DNA of 64,000 nucleotides from [Streptosporangium] indianense (GCF_021474405.1 NZ_JAKEIO010000014.1:20673-84672); one strand, 5' to 3'; counted from the first letter of the stretch, positions 1 through 10,683 are shown. A program made the numbers and translations. The notes: generated by a model not told the origin, from the letters alone.

Positions 1-300
1 CAGCGTCCCCGACACCCAGGCCAGTTCGGGGCGCATCGCCTCGCACCAGTCCGCGTCGAGCAGCGACTGGAACGAGTGCAGGCTGGCGCTGATGCGCCGG
101 GCCGAGCGGCGCAGGGCACGGGCCGCCTCGGCCGAGTCTTCCGAGCCGTTCGCCCCCGACCCCGTCTCCCGGTGCAGGCGCAGCGCCCGGAGGAACTCCG
201 TCGCCTGGGCCCGCAGATAGCCCGCGAGGGCGTCTCCGGTGGGGGCGGGCCCGACGTGCCTGGACCGGGGGTCCGTCGGGTCAAGGTGTCGCTGTGCCAC
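1..300 (-). CDS. CHAD-domain protein, N-terminal 100 residues only
   Basis: Translation from GTG at 300 gives an open frame to the window edge. It begins VAQRHLDP and continues with a helical, Arg/His-rich stretch that includes [15 protein letters not shown], which fits the start of a CHAD domain (conserved histidine alpha-helical domain, known to bind polyphosphate). The start lies inside the 3' end of ppk, with a 20-nt overlap, so the two genes are very probably co-transcribed and translationally coupled. A polyphosphate-binding protein directly after polyphosphate kinase makes functional sense. The C-terminal part lies outside the window, so domain boundaries cannot be given. Confidence 0.8.
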   Translation of the reverse strand, partial: MAQRHLDPTDPRSRHVGPAPTGDALAGYLRAQATEFLRALRLHRETGSGANGSEDSAEAARALRRSARRISASLHSFQSLLDADWCEAMRPELAWVSGTL

Positions 301-2647
301 GCCGGCGCCTCCGGGCGTCTATGAGCATCTCCTGGACGTTGCGCAGGGGCTGTCCGTCCGCGTCGGTCGCATGCCGGGTCCAGTCGCCGTCCGGGCCGAG
401 GTGCCAGGAGGCGGTGGAGTCGGACATGCCGGTCTCCAGCAGCCGGTTCAGAGCTGCCCGGTGGGCCGGGTCGGTGACCCGCACCAGGGCCTCTATCCGG
501 CGGTCGAGGTTGCGATGCATCATGTCGGCGCTGCCGAACCACACCTCGGGCTCGCCGCCGTTGCCGAAGGCGAACACCCGGGAGTGCTCCAGGAAACGGC
601 CGAGGATCGAGCGGACCCGGATGTTCTCCGACAGGCCCGCCACGCCCGGGCGCACCGCGCAGATGCCGCGCACCCAGATGTCCACCGGCACACCGGCCTG
701 GGCGGCGCGGTAGCAGGCGTCGATGACGGCCTCGTCGACCATCGAGTTGACCTTGATGCGGACGTACGCGGGCCGTCCCGCGCGGTGGTGCTGGATCTCC
801 TTGGTGATCCGTGAGACCAGGCCGTCGCGCAGCGACTTGGGGGCGACCAGCAGACGGCGGTAGGTCTCCCGGCGCGAGTAGCCGGACAGGCGGTTGAAGA
901 GGTCCGAGAGGTCCGCGCCGACCTGCGGGTCGGCCGTGAGCAGACCGAGGTCCTCGTAGAGGCGGGCCGTCTTGGGGTGGTAATTGCCGGTGCCGACGTG
1001 GCTGTAGCGGCGCAGCGTCTCGCCCTCCTGGCGGACCACCAGCGACAGCTTGCAGTGGGTCTTCAGCCCGACCAGGCCGTAGACCACGTGGCAGCCGGCC
1101 TCCTCCAGCTTGCGCGCCCACTTGATGTTGGCGTGCTCGTCGAAGCGGGCCTTGATCTCGACCAGGACCAGGACCTGCTTGCCGGTCTCGGCGGCCTCGA
1201 TGAGCGCGTCGACTATGGGGGAGTCGCCCGAAGTCCGGTACAGGGTCTGCTTGATGGCGAGCACGTCCGGGTCGCCGGCGGCCTGCTCCAGGAAGGCCTG
1301 CACGGACGTGGAGAACGAGTCGTAGGGGTGGTGCAGCAGGACGTCCCGCTCGCGCAGCGCGGCGAAGATGTCGGGCGCGGACGCCGACTCGACCTCGGCG
1401 AGGTCGCGGTGGGTGCCGGCGACGAACTTGCGGTACTTGAGCTCCGGCCGGTCCAGGGAGGCGATGCGGAACAGGCCGGTGAGGTCCAGCGGGCCCGGCA
1501 GCGGGTAGACCTCGGCCTCGCTGATCTTCAGCTCGCGCACCAGCAGGTCCAGGACCTCGCGGTCGATGGACTCCTCGACCTCCAGGCGCACCGGCGGGCC
1601 GAAGCGGCGCCGCATGAGCTCCTTCTCCAGCGCCTGGAGGAGGTTCTCGGCGTCGTCCTCCTCGACTTCCAGGTCCTCGTTGCGGGTGAGGCGGAAGGCG
1701 TGGTGCTCCAGGACCTCCATGCCCGGGAACAGCTCCTCCAGGTGGGCGGCGATGACGTCCTCGATGGGGACGTAGCGGCCCGGGGAGCTCTCCAGGAACC
1801 TCGACAGCAGCGGGGGCACCTTCACCCGGGCGAAGTGCTTGTGGCCGGTGACCGGGTTGCGCACCACGACGGCCAGGTTCAGGGACAGGCCGGAGATGTA
1901 CGGGAAGGGGTGCGCCGGGTCGACCGCCAGCGGGGTCAGCACGGGGAAGATCTGGTGCCGGAACAGGGTGAACAGGCGGGCCTGCTCCTTCTCCTGCAGT
2001 TCGTTCCAGCGGACCAGGTGGATGCCCTCCTCCGCGAGTGCGGGGGCGACGTCCTCGTGGTAGCAGGCGGCGTGCCGGGCCATGAGCTCGCGGGAGCGGG
2101 CCCAGATCATCTCCAGCACCTCGCGCGGCTGGAGGCCGGAGGCGGAGCGGGTGGCCACGCCGGTGGCGATACGGCGCTTCAGTCCGGCCACCCGGACCAT
2201 GAAGAACTCGTCCAGGTTGCTGGCGAAGATCGCGAGGAAGTTGGCCCGCTCCAGCAGGGGTGTGTTGGGGTCCTCGGCGAGTTCGAGCACCCGCTCGTTG
2301 AACGCGAGCCAGCTGCGCTCCCGGTCGAGGAACCGGCCCTGGGGCAGCTCGGCGCCGTCGGCGTGCGACTCCTCGTAGGCGTCGAGGTCGGCGTCGATGT
2401 CCGGTTCGAGATCGGAGACGGCTGCCGCGACCGTGTGAGGGCGGTGGGCTGCGATGGAGCCCACGGAGGGCTGCTGGTGCTGGACCTGTGCCTGGGTGTT
2501 CGGCTGGCTCATGGACCCATTCTTCCGCGCCGCGAGCATCACGGGCGCGTCGGACAGCGCGGGCGGGAGCGGAGGTGCCACATGAGTGCTCCCGTTTCCC
2601 TCGGGACCCTCGCGGGGCGGGGGAGGCTCGGGCACGGCGGGATTCAT
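281..2647 (-). CDS. ppk: Polyphosphate kinase 1 (Ppk)
   Basis: Makes long-chain inorganic polyphosphate reversibly from ATP. The 788-residue product has a disordered Pro-rich N-terminus, then [16 protein letters not shown] and [16 protein letters not shown], typical of the PPK1 N and head domains. The catalytic half holds [10 protein letters not shown] near residue 547, whose His550 corresponds to the autophosphorylated histidine, and [16 protein letters not shown] with a second conserved histidine near 711. Two starts are possible: ATG at 2647, used here because codon use is already streptomycete-like and the length suits the S. lividans enzyme, or ATG at 2512 (MSQPN). PhoP control of ppk is known in S. 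lividans; no clear PHO box was identified here. Confidence 0.96.
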   Translation of the reverse strand: MNPAVPEPPPPREGPEGNGSTHVAPPLPPALSDAPVMLAARKNGSMSQPNTQAQVQHQQPSVGSIAAHRPHTVAAAVSDLEPDIDADLDAYEESHADGAELPQGRFLDRERSWLAFNERVLELAEDPNTPLLERANFLAIFASNLDEFFMVRVAGLKRRIATGVATRSASGLQPREVLEMIWARSRELMARHAACYHEDVAPALAEEGIHLVRWNELQEKEQARLFTLFRHQIFPVLTPLAVDPAHPFPYISGLSLNLAVVVRNPVTGHKHFARVKVPPLLSRFLESSPGRYVPIEDVIAAHLEELFPGMEVLEHHAFRLTRNEDLEVEEDDAENLLQALEKELMRRRFGPPVRLEVEESIDREVLDLLVRELKISEAEVYPLPGPLDLTGLFRIASLDRPELKYRKFVAGTHRDLAEVESASAPDIFAALRERDVLLHHPYDSFSTSVQAFLEQAAGDPDVLAIKQTLYRTSGDSPIVDALIEAAETGKQVLVLVEIKARFDEHANIKWARKLEEAGCHVVYGLVGLKTHCKLSLVVRQEGETLRRYSHVGTGNYHPKTARLYEDLGLLTADPQVGADLSDLFNRLSGYSRRETYRRLLVAPKSLRDGLVSRITKEIQHHRAGRPAYVRIKVNSMVDEAVIDACYRAAQAGVPVDIWVRGICAVRPGVAGLSENIRVRSILGRFLEHSRVFAFGNGGEPEVWFGSADMMHRNLDRRIEALVRVTDPAHRAALNRLLETGMSDSTASWHLGPDGDWTRHATDADGQPLRNVQEMLIDARRRRRGTATP

Positions 2648-2825
2648 TGGCCGAGCTTCGCAAGCTCGTCTGAATCGACGGTTACGGAGACATGACGTGC
2701 GGGACACCGGGGGGCGGCCCGCGGGCGTCCACAGGGCCGGTTGGGCGGCCGGGCCGGCTGCCCACAGGCTGTGGACACGGCTCGGCACGACGCCGTGTCA
2801 CCGGCCGGCAGCAGCCGTGTGCGTG

Positions 2826-2867
2826 CGGTCCGCGCGTCCATCCCCCCGTGGAAGGACGCGCGGACCG
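2826..2867 (-). terminator. Strong hairpin terminator between the ABC operon and ppk
   Basis: A perfect 14-bp stem (arm CGGTCCGCGCGTCC, its complement at 2854-2867) encloses a 14-nt loop. It lies immediately downstream of the stop codon of the leftward permease gene and upstream of ppk. No U-tract follows, as is normal for Streptomyces terminators. The rest of 2648-2870 shows no other clear signal. Confidence 0.8.
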
Positions 2868-2870
2868 GGC

Positions 2871-3797
2871 TCAGGGGAGGCGGCGGTTCAGGACGAGGCA
2901 GGCGGTGGCCGTCGCGGCGGCGGTCACGGCCAGCAGGAGGCCGGTTTCCATGGACTGCAGCGGCCAGAAGTGCGACTCGGGGTGGAAGGTCGCGCGGGTG
3001 AGCGTCACGCCGTGCCGGGGGGTGTCGGCCCAGGCGACCTGGAACGCGGAGCGGGGCAGTTCGAGGCTGCCGGCCTCGGTGCGGGTCACGGCCGGCCAGA
3101 GGTCTTCGCGGTGCCGCTCCAGGACGCTGTGGACGAGCAGGGCGGCGGCGAGGGCCACGCCCGTGGCGGGCAGGGCGCGGCGCCACAGCAGTCCGGCGAG
3201 GGCGCCGAGGGCCAGGCCGGCCAGGGCGTAGGCCACGGCCACCGGGCCCGTCGACACGAACGCGTCCGGGTAGTACCAGTCGCCGACCAGGTCGGGATCG
3301 CCGTCCCCGCGCGCCCAGCGGTTCAGCAGGACGAGCGTGCCGGTGCCGGCGGTGAGCAGGACGGCCGGGACGGCCAGCTTCACGGCCAGCCAGCGCAGGG
3401 GGCCGACCGACTGCGTCCAGGCCAGCCGGGCGGTGCCGCTCTCCAGTTCCCGGCCGACCAGGGCGCCGCCCGCCCAGGCGGCCACGGGGAACATCACCCA
3501 GGACAGGACGGTGGCGAGTACGGCGATGCCGTTCGCGTAGGTCTCGTCGGCGGTGATCGCCTCGACCGCAGCGCAGGAGGGGAGCCGGTCGGTCGGCGGC
3601 GTGGCACAGGCGCTCATGCCGTCGCGGGCCTCGTCCCCGAGGGAATGCAGCCAGATCAGGGCGGCCGTCGCGGCGGCCAGAGCCGACAGCCACAGGACGA
3701 GGGCCGTGCGGTGGGTCCGGGCGACCGCCCGCAGCAGGCCGCCCCGGTGGCGGACGGGGCGGGCGGCGGGGGTGGTCGCCGCGGTGAGGGCGGTCAT
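2871..3797 (-). CDS. ABC transporter permease (second of two paralogues)
   Basis: A 308-residue integral membrane protein with about six hydrophobic segments (first near residues 32-50) and a large central loop. It belongs with ABC-2-type or YtrC-like permeases that pair with a separate ATPase. It closely resembles the preceding gene: both carry GRELESGTARLAWTQSVGPLRWLA or a near copy, and both end with a HFWPLQ..METGLLLAV membrane segment, so the pair arose by tandem duplication. Its ATG overlaps the stop of the upstream permease in an ATGA junction. It is the last gene of the GntR-ATPase-permease-permease operon and is followed by a hairpin terminator. The substrate is unknown. Confidence 0.88.
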   Translation of the reverse strand: MTALTAATTPAARPVRHRGGLLRAVARTHRTALVLWLSALAAATAALIWLHSLGDEARDGMSACATPPTDRLPSCAAVEAITADETYANGIAVLATVLSWVMFPVAAWAGGALVGRELESGTARLAWTQSVGPLRWLAVKLAVPAVLLTAGTGTLVLLNRWARGDGDPDLVGDWYYPDAFVSTGPVAVAYALAGLALGALAGLLWRRALPATGVALAAALLVHSVLERHREDLWPAVTRTEAGSLELPRSAFQVAWADTPRHGVTLTRATFHPESHFWPLQSMETGLLLAVTAAATATACLVLNRRLP

Positions 3798-4801
3798 ACG
3801 GCGGCTCCCGTGCGGCGGCGCAGCAGGACGAAGGCGGTCGCGGCAGCCAGGGCGGCGACGGCGAGGAGGAGGCCGGTCTCCATGAGCTGGAGGGGCCAGA
3901 AGTGGGAGGCCGGGTGGTAGTCGGCGTAGTAGTGGGTGATGCCGTTCCTGGCGTCGCAGCCGGGCTCGCCCGAGCACGACGGGATCGGGACGCGGGCGCC
4001 GGAGGCGGTCAGGGCGCCGGTCTCGACGATCATGCTGTCGGAGCCGGCGGTGCCGTCCTCCAGGCCCCTCACCGCCGTCTTCACCGGCCACAGGTGCGGG
4101 CGCACCTCGTCGAGGACGTAGACGAGTGACACGACGGCCAGGACCGCGACGCCGAGGGCGGGCAGCGTCCGGCGCAGCAGCAGCCCGACCAGGACGCCGA
4201 TGGCCAGGGCGGCGAGGGCCTGGGCGGCGGCGATGGTGCCGTTGATCTCGAAGGTGCCGTCGTCGTACCACGCGCGCCAGCTCATGACGCCGAGCGGGGC
4301 GAGGTCCGACGACCACAGCATGCGATGCAGCAGCGTCAGCGTGAGCGTGCCCGCCATGAGCAGCACGGCCGGAACCGCGAGCTTGGCGGCCAGCCAGCGC
4401 AGGGGGCCCACCGACTGGGTCCAGGCGAGCTGAGCGGTGCCGTTCTCCAGCTCGCGGCCGATGAGGGCGCCGGCCGCCCAGGCCCCGGTGAGCAGCGGGA
4501 GGAGCCTGATGAGGCCGATGCCGACCGCTACGGCCGTCTGGTACCGGCTGTTCGCGGGGCCGGGGATGTCGCAGCCCAGGTTCGGGTGGGACAGGTCGCA
4601 GCCCGTGTCCGTGTACTCGGTCCAGGCGGCGTCCGCACCCGGGCCCATCGCCCACAGCAGCGCCCCGGCGGCCACCACCACCAGCCCCAGCCAGAACAGC
4701 AGCGCCGAGCGGTGCAGCCGGAGCATGGCCAGGACCAGGCCGCGCGACGGCGAGGTGCGCCGGGGGACGGCTGGTGTCGTCAGGGTGTCGAGGGCGGTCA
4801 T
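3794..4801 (-). CDS. ABC transporter permease (first of two paralogues)
   Basis: A 335-residue membrane protein with an N-terminal segment near residues 32-52, a periplasm-like loop containing several cysteines (for example CDLSHPNLGCDIPG and CSGEPGCDARNG), then four or five further hydrophobic segments. The paired cysteines suggest disulfides in the outer loop; that is inference. The start at 4801 overlaps the ATPase stop as ATGA and the stop overlaps the next permease start the same way. It probably forms a heterodimeric channel with its neighbour, energised by the adjacent ATPase. Confidence 0.88.
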   Translation of the reverse strand: MTALDTLTTPAVPRRTSPSRGLVLAMLRLHRSALLFWLGLVVVAAGALLWAMGPGADAAWTEYTDTGCDLSHPNLGCDIPGPANSRYQTAVAVGIGLIRLLPLLTGAWAAGALIGRELENGTAQLAWTQSVGPLRWLAAKLAVPAVLLMAGTLTLTLLHRMLWSSDLAPLGVMSWRAWYDDGTFEINGTIAAAQALAALAIGVLVGLLLRRTLPALGVAVLAVVSLVYVLDEVRPHLWPVKTAVRGLEDGTAGSDSMIVETGALTASGARVPIPSCSGEPGCDARNGITHYYADYHPASHFWPLQLMETGLLLAVAALAAATAFVLLRRRTGAAV

Positions 4802-5682
4802 ACGGCGGCCTCCCGTGCGTCGAGCAGCAGCGGCGGGGCGTCGGGGGCGCGCAGGTGGGCGAGGACGACCTCCTCCAGGGACGGGCGGTCGCCGTGGAGT
4901 CCGTCGCCGAGGGGGCCCGCGGGCCGGACCAGGGCGGTCAGCTGGCGGCCGGTGGTGCGGGACTCGACGACCGTGTGCGGGTCGAGGGCGTCGCCCGCCC
5001 GGCCCGTGACCAGGGTGTGCGCGGCGAGCAGTTCGTCCAGGGGCCCGGCGAGCCGGACGCGGCCCGAGCCGAGCAGCAGCAGGTGGTCGCAGGAGCCCTC
5101 CAGCTCTGCGACGACGTGCGAGGACATGACAACCGTGGTGCCGTGGTCGGCGGCGTCGGCCATGAGCGTGGCCGTCAGCTGGTGCCGGGCGAGCGGGTCG
5201 AGGTCGGCCATCGGCTCGTCCAGGAGCAGCAGTTCGGGACGCTTGCCGAGGGCCAGGGCGAGGGCGACGCGGGTGCGCTGGCCGCCGGAGAGCGCCCGGA
5301 TCTTCGTGCCGGGGTCGAGGTCGCCCTCCTCGACGATCCGCTCGGCGGTGCGGGCGTCCCAGCGGCGGGGGTTGAGGTCGCGGCCCAGCCGCAGGGTCCC
5401 GGCGATGGTGAGCTGGGGGTACAGGGGCTTGTTCTGGGCGACGTAGGCGAGGCGCTCGCGGGCCGCGGCCGGGGTCGTGCCGAGCACGGTGACGGTGCCC
5501 TCGGTGGGGCGCAGCAGCCCGGCCGCCAGGGCGAGCAGGGTGGACTTGCCGGCGCCGTTGGGGCCGGTGAGGGCGCAGACGCGGCCCATGGGGAGCCGGA
5601 AGGCGCAGCCGTCCAGGGCCGGTGCGCGGCGTCGCCCGAACCTCCTGCCCAGGCCGGCCGCCTCGATGGCGGTGTCGGTCAT
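4798..5682 (-). CDS. ABC transporter ATP-binding protein
   Basis: A 294-residue ATPase with Walker A GPNGAGKST at 40-48, signature LSGGQ at 131-135 and Walker B LLLLDEP at 151-157, followed by the D-loop and a switch histidine in SSHVVAELE. The roughly 70 residues after the nucleotide-binding domain are typical of export-type ATPases. It is the second gene of the operon, joined by 4-nt ATGA overlaps to the GntR regulator before it and the permease after it. That arrangement matches B. subtilis ytrABC-like systems, where the regulator represses its own transporter and cell-wall antibiotics induce it; whether this operon responds similarly is inference. Confidence 0.92.
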   Translation of the reverse strand: MTDTAIEAAGLGRRFGRRRAPALDGCAFRLPMGRVCALTGPNGAGKSTLLALAAGLLRPTEGTVTVLGTTPAAARERLAYVAQNKPLYPQLTIAGTLRLGRDLNPRRWDARTAERIVEEGDLDPGTKIRALSGGQRTRVALALALGKRPELLLLDEPMADLDPLARHQLTATLMADAADHGTTVVMSSHVVAELEGSCDHLLLLGSGRVRLAGPLDELLAAHTLVTGRAGDALDPHTVVESRTTGRQLTALVRPAGPLGDGLHGDRPSLEEVVLAHLRAPDAPPLLLDAREAAV

Positions 5683-6071
5683 GCGTCCCCCTTGAAGTCT
5701 GCGAAGTGCGCGTCGAGTACGGAAGTGAAGAGGGCGGCCACGTCCTCGCGCTCCAGACCGGCCTCGCGGGCCCGGGCCGCCCAGGCGTCCAGGTCGGCGC
5801 GGAGCGGGGAGTCGGCGGGGGCGGTGCTCAGGGACTTGCGGACGAACGTGCCCAGTCCGCGGCGGGCCTCGACGAGGCCTTCGCGTTCCAGTTCCCGGTA
5901 GGCCTTGAGGACCGTGTTCGGGTTGATGGCGGTGGCCTCCACGACCTCACGGGCCGTCGGGAGCTTGTCCCCCGGCTCCAACAGGCCGAGCCGCAGGGCC
6001 TGCTTGGTCTGCTGGACGATCTGGACGTAGGTGGCCACGCCGCTGCGCCGGTCGATGCGGTACTCGACCAC
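5679..6071 (-). CDS. GntR-family regulator, YtrA subfamily
   Basis: A 130-residue protein from a GTG start. Residues 1-75 form a winged helix-turn-helix (EVVEATAINPNTVLKAYRELE), followed by a short helical tail of about 50 residues. The short tail without a metabolite-binding domain defines the YtrA subfamily, whose genes usually lead ABC transporter operons as here. The gene starts 6 nt from a 38-bp near-perfect palindrome (6077-6114), very probably its own operator, and its stop overlaps the ATPase start. The GTG is preceded by AAGGGTGGT at a workable distance, part of the palindrome itself, so repressor and ribosome would compete for the same DNA and RNA region. Confidence 0.92.
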   Translation of the reverse strand: MVEYRIDRRSGVATYVQIVQQTKQALRLGLLEPGDKLPTAREVVEATAINPNTVLKAYRELEREGLVEARRGLGTFVRKSLSTAPADSPLRADLDAWAARAREAGLEREDVAALFTSVLDAHFADFKGDA

Positions 6072-6076
6072 TGCCG

Positions 6077-6114
6077 CACCACCCTTTCACTAATTGAGTA
6101 GTGAAAGGGTGGTG
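6077..6114. promoter_or_regulatory. 38-bp palindromic operator between divergent ABC operons
   Basis: Arms of 16 bp (CACCACCCTTTCACTA at 6077-6092 and its exact complement at 6099-6114) surround a 6-bp AT-rich spacer, ATTGAG. It sits 5 nt upstream of the YtrA-type repressor start and about 70 nt upstream of the divergent sigma-factor gene. Palindromes of this size just before a GntR gene are usual autoregulatory sites. It may control both operons. Confidence 0.8.
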
Positions 6115-6181
6115 GAAGGGGGTCCGGAAAGTCAAGCGTGCTTTCGTGAACCGTTCGGTCCGGGTCGTCCGATGAGGAGAC

Positions 6182-6733
6182 GTGAGCGATACGAGAAGCG
6201 ACGGGGAGCTGCTGCGGGCCATGGCCGCGGACGCCGACCGGGGTGCCTTCGAGGAGCTGTACCGGCGCTACGCGCCGTGGCTCCGGGCCCGGTTGCGGGG
6301 TCGGTGCGCCGATCTCGGGGTCGTCGACGACGTGGTGCAGGAGACCTTCCTCGCGGTGTGGCGGGGCGCATCCCGTTACCGGCAGGAGGACCCCTCCGCG
6401 GACGCGGCCGGGTGGCTGTGGCGCATCGGGTCGCGGCGGCTGGTGGACGCGCTGCGGGGCGACGGGGCGCGAGGGCGGCTGCGGCAGGCCCTGGCACGGC
6501 TGCGGCACCGGGACGAGGCCTCGGCGGAGGAACGCGTGCTCGCGGGGGTGGAACACGGGGACCTCGCCGGGGCCCTGGTCCGGCTGTCGCCCGAGCTGCG
6601 GGCGGTGCTGCAGGCGACCGTCATCGACGGGCTGACCACCCGTGAGGCGGCCGTGCTGCTCGGGATACCGCCCGGGACGGTCAAGACACGGGCGATGCGG
6701 GCCCGGAAGCAGTTGCGGGAGGCGTTGGCATGA
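6182..6733 (+). CDS. ECF RNA polymerase sigma factor
   Basis: A 183-residue sigma-70 family protein. Region 2 spans about residues 8-75 (GAFEELYRRYAPWLRARL, DDVVQETFLAVWRG) and region 4 about 125-180 (LRAVLQATVIDGLTTREAAVLLGIPPGTVKTRAMRARKQL in outline), with a short linker, the standard ECF layout. The GTG start follows GATGAGGAGAC; an upstream in-frame stop rules out an earlier start, although the ribosome-binding site is unusually close. The stop overlaps the start of a zinc-finger membrane protein (ATGA), its presumed anti-sigma factor. The sigma factor probably drives its own operon, which encodes an ABC transporter. Confidence 0.93.
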   Translation: MSDTRSDGELLRAMAADADRGAFEELYRRYAPWLRARLRGRCADLGVVDDVVQETFLAVWRGASRYRQEDPSADAAGWLWRIGSRRLVDALRGDGARGRLRQALARLRHRDEASAEERVLAGVEHGDLAGALVRLSPELRAVLQATVIDGLTTREAAVLLGIPPGTVKTRAMRARKQLREALA

Positions 6734-7562
6734 GCTGGCACGTGTCCGAAGAGGATCTGCGCGCCTACGCGCGAGGGGAGTTGGACGCGCCCGCGCTCTG
6801 GTCCGCCGACGCGCATCTGACCTCCTGCGCCCGGTGCCGCGCGGGACTGGCCGGGGTCAGTGATCCGGTCGCCCTCGACGCCGGGTGGGAACGGCTCGAC
6901 GCCGCGCTGGACGCGCCCCGCACCGGGGTTCTGGAGCGGCTGCTCCTGCGGCTCGGGGTGGCCGGGCACACCGCGCGGCTGCTCGCGGCGACGCCGGTGC
7001 TGCGGCGGTCCTGGCTGGGGGCCGTCGTCGCCGTGCTGCTGCTGAGCGTGGCGGCCGCGCATTCCGTGCACGGAGGGGAGTTCCCCACGCTGTTCCTGGC
7101 CCTCGCGCCGCTGCTGCCGCTGGCCGGGGTGGGGTTGTCGTACGGGCCCGCGCTGGATCCGACGTACGAGATGGCCGTCGTCGCGCCGATGCACGGGTTC
7201 CGGCTGCTGATGGTCCGGACGGTGGCCGTACTGGCGGTCGTGCTCGGACTGAACGGGCTGGCCACCCTCGCGCTGCCCGCCTACGGGCTGCGGGCGCTGG
7301 CCTGGCTGCTGCCGGGGCTGGCGCTGACCGCGACCGGACTCGCGCTGACGCCCCGTCTCGGCCCCGTGCTCGCGCCGTCCCTGGTGGGCGGGGCGTGGGT
7401 CGGGCTGCTGCTGACCGCCGACGCACTGCGGACGGGGGCGGACGGGCCGCTCGCGCCGTTCACCGTGGCCGGGCAGTGCGTGGCGGCGGCGGTCGCCGCG
7501 CTCGCCGCCGGGCTGCTCTACCTGCACCGTGACCGATTCGACCTCTTCCAAGGACGTGCCGC

Positions 7563-7566
<4 letters not shown>
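6730..7566 (+). CDS. Zinc-finger anti-sigma factor, membrane-bound
   Basis: A 278-residue protein. The N-terminal 70 residues are cytoplasmic and carry an H-x3-C-x2-C zinc-binding motif (HLTSCARC, about residues 29-36), the hallmark of ZAS anti-sigma factors. From about residue 95 there are six hydrophobic segments, many more than the single helix of a classical anti-sigma factor. It is encoded in 4-nt overlaps between the ECF sigma gene and an ABC ATPase. The most likely role is to hold the sigma factor at the membrane and release it on an envelope or transport signal sensed by the large membrane domain. Confidence 0.88.
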
Positions 7567-8419
<853 letters not shown>

Positions 8420-8423
<4 letters not shown>

Positions 8424-9931
8424 CCGCGCTGACGACCGAGCCGGCCGTGTCCGCAACGCGTCAGGAGCCGGGCGGGCCCTGGAAGGCCGTGTTCGCCCTG
8501 GCCCTTTTCGAGTCCCGCCGGCTGCTCACCCGGGTTCCGGTGCTGATGGCCTTCGCCGTGTACATCGGCTGGACCGTGTGGCGCGGCGGCAAGGAGGGGG
8601 ACGGCTTCCCGGCCCTCCAGGACGTCGACCGGGCCACCCAGGGCGCTCCCATGCTCATCGGCCTCGCGGTCCTGCTGTCCGTCAACCACGCCGCGGTCCG
8701 CTCCCAGCGGCACGGCACGGAACAGCTCCTCACGGTGCTGGTCCTCCCGCTCTGGCGCCGTACGGTCGCGCACGCCCTGTCGGTCGTGGCCGCGGCCCTG
8801 CTCACCGCCGTCTGCGTGGCCGCGCAGTTCGGCCGGGAGGCGCTGCGGCCCGGCGCGGTCGGGCACGGCTCGGTGGGCGAACTGCTCGTCGGCCCGCTGA
8901 CCGTGCTGCTGTTCGGGCTGTTCGGGCTGCTCGTGGCAGGGCTGGTGCGGTCCGCTCTCGTCGCGCCGCTGCTGGTGGTGCTCCTGCTGTTCCTGTTCGT
9001 CTTCTTCTCGGGCTTGGGCTACGAAGCGAGGTGGCTGCTGCCGGCGGTCGAGGACGCCACCCCCAACACCCTGCCGTCGGACCTGCTGGGCCGGCCCGCC
9101 GCCTGGCACGCCCTGTACCTGACCGGGCTGGCGCTGACCCTCGGCCTGCTCGCCGTGCTCCTGGCCGGCGGCCGCCGGCCGGCCGTGTTCGCCGGCGTCG
9201 CCGGGGCGCTGGCCATGACACTGACCGGCGGGGTGGCCCAGTCGGCGGGCGACTCCCCCGAGCTGCTCCGGGCGCGCGAACGCGCCACCGTCCACCCGGA
9301 ACAGGTGCAGTCCTGCGTCCGGCGGGACGGCTCCACGTACTGCGCGTTCCCCGAGTGGGGCCCGCGGGTGGCGGACTGGGCCGGAGTGGTGAACCGCGTC
9401 CGGTCACTGGCCGGGGGCGACGCCCACGAGCAGGACATCGTCGTACGCCAGCGGATCGAGGCGCGCTACGGCCTCGACGGCGACTCCGCGCTGACGCCGC
9501 TGGAGCGTCCGCACCAGGTGACGGTGGGCACCCGGTGGGGCGGCAACCGCGTCCCCGAGTTCTCGGCCGCCGTGGCCGGAGTGCTGATCGCCGGCGACGA
9601 GAAGGCCGCGACCTCGATCTGCGACGGCCGCATCATCCCCCTCATGTGGCTGGCCGTGGGCTGGGAGTCCGACCCACTCGACGCGCTGCGCCGCGTCCGC
9701 CTCAACGACACCCTCACCGGCTCCGACTCCGTGCTCCAGCCCACCGACGGGCTGTACATGACCGAGGCCCACACCGAGGTGCTGCGCGCGCTGCTCGACC
9801 TGCCCCGGGGTGAGGCCGGCGCCCGCGTGAAGGACCGGTGGGACGAGCTGACGGCACCGAAGGTCACCGCGGCCCGGGCCGCCGGGCTGCTCGGTCTGCC
9901 CGCACCCGAGGGGGACGACAAGTGCTCCTGA
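8420..9931 (+). CDS. ABC transporter permease with large extracytoplasmic domain
   Basis: A 503-residue membrane protein. About six hydrophobic segments lie between residues 25 and 275, followed by a soluble C-terminal domain of roughly 220 residues with two nearby cysteines in QSCVRRDGSTYCAFP and others in TSICDGR and the final DDKCS. The cysteines suggest a disulfide-stabilised domain outside the membrane, but topology is inferred. ATG 8420 overlaps the ATPase stop (ATGA). The membrane part resembles ABC-2 permeases; no named relative for the C-terminal domain was recognised. Confidence 0.85.
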
Positions 9932-10548
9932 TCCGGCACCTGGTGCTCCCCGTCCACCGGACGGTGCCGTGGGGCCAGGTCGGCGCGGCCGGGGCCGTGG
10001 GACTGCTGCTCGCCGCGCTGACCCGGACCGGCGAGTCGGCGGAACGGCTCTCCCTGTACCTGCTGCGGGCCGCGATCCTCGTCTTCGCGCTGGGCCTGGC
10101 CTTCCTCCTGGACGACCCGGCCCGGCACACCACGGCCACCGTGCCGACCCGGCGCCCCGTCCGTCTCGCCCTGCGCGTCGCCCTGGCCGTCCCGGCCGCG
10201 GCGGCCTGGTGGTTGGTGGCACTGCTGCTCGTGCCGCCGGACGTACGGCCCCCGGTCGCGGACCTCACACTGGAGGCCGGGGCGGCCTTCGTCCTGGCGG
10301 TCGCGGGCGGGGCGGCCGTGGTGCGCTTCAGCGAACTGACCCGGCCGGGCCGGTCGTTGGCGGCAGGGCTGCTGACGACGTCGGTGCTCGCCATGCTGTT
10401 CTGGCCCGGCCGCTGGGCCCTGTTCGTGCCGGTGGAGGACGAGCGCTGGGGGGCGGCGCACGACCGGTGGGCCGTGCTGCTGGCCGTGGCGGTGATTCTG
10501 GGCGCGCTGTGCACCGTCGAACCTCTGCGGCGGCGGGTCCGCCCCTAG
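9922..10548 (+). CDS. Membrane protein, last gene of the sigma/ABC operon
   Basis: A 208-residue hydrophobic protein with five or six membrane segments (for example near residues 15-30, 40-55, 85-105 and 110-125). The GTG start at 9922 has GAGGGGG six nucleotides upstream and overlaps the end of the permease gene by 10 nt, so a longer start inside that gene is unlikely. The family was not recognised. Its position as the fifth tightly coupled gene suggests a second membrane subunit of the exporter. Confidence 0.82.
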   Translation: MLLIRHLVLPVHRTVPWGQVGAAGAVGLLLAALTRTGESAERLSLYLLRAAILVFALGLAFLLDDPARHTTATVPTRRPVRLALRVALAVPAAAAWWLVALLLVPPDVRPPVADLTLEAGAAFVLAVAGGAAVVRFSELTRPGRSLAAGLLTTSVLAMLFWPGRWALFVPVEDERWGAAHDRWAVLLAVAVILGALCTVEPLRRRVRP

Positions 10549-10650
10549 GTGTGCTGTCCGAGGACGTTGGTGACGCGGCAGGCAGGCACACCGCACGGTG
10601 GGGCAGAGGACCGCATCCGGCCGAACCGGCCGACGGCACCGGCCCGACCG

Positions 10651-10665
10651 ACAACCGCAGGTTGT
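10651..10665. promoter_or_regulatory. Inverted repeat at the LysR promoter
   Basis: ACAACC-GCA-GGTTGT is a perfect 6-3-6 palindrome 18 nt upstream of the LysR gene start and directly upstream of its -10-like TACCCT. Its place and size suit an autoregulatory LysR site, although the classic T-N11-A form is only loosely matched. Confidence 0.5.
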
Positions 10666-10683
10666 ACGGCTACCCTGCCCGTC

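Noticed and set aside
977..2695. Long open frame antisense to ppk, and many similar long frames opposite real genes
   Set aside because: In high-GC DNA the antisense frame stays open by codon bias; the translations are low-complexity Val/Gly/Asp/Gln-rich and match no family.
2586..3920. Long plus-strand frame over the ABC permease genes
   Set aside because: It is the complement of two clear membrane-protein genes and has Gly/Gln/Arg low-complexity sequence.
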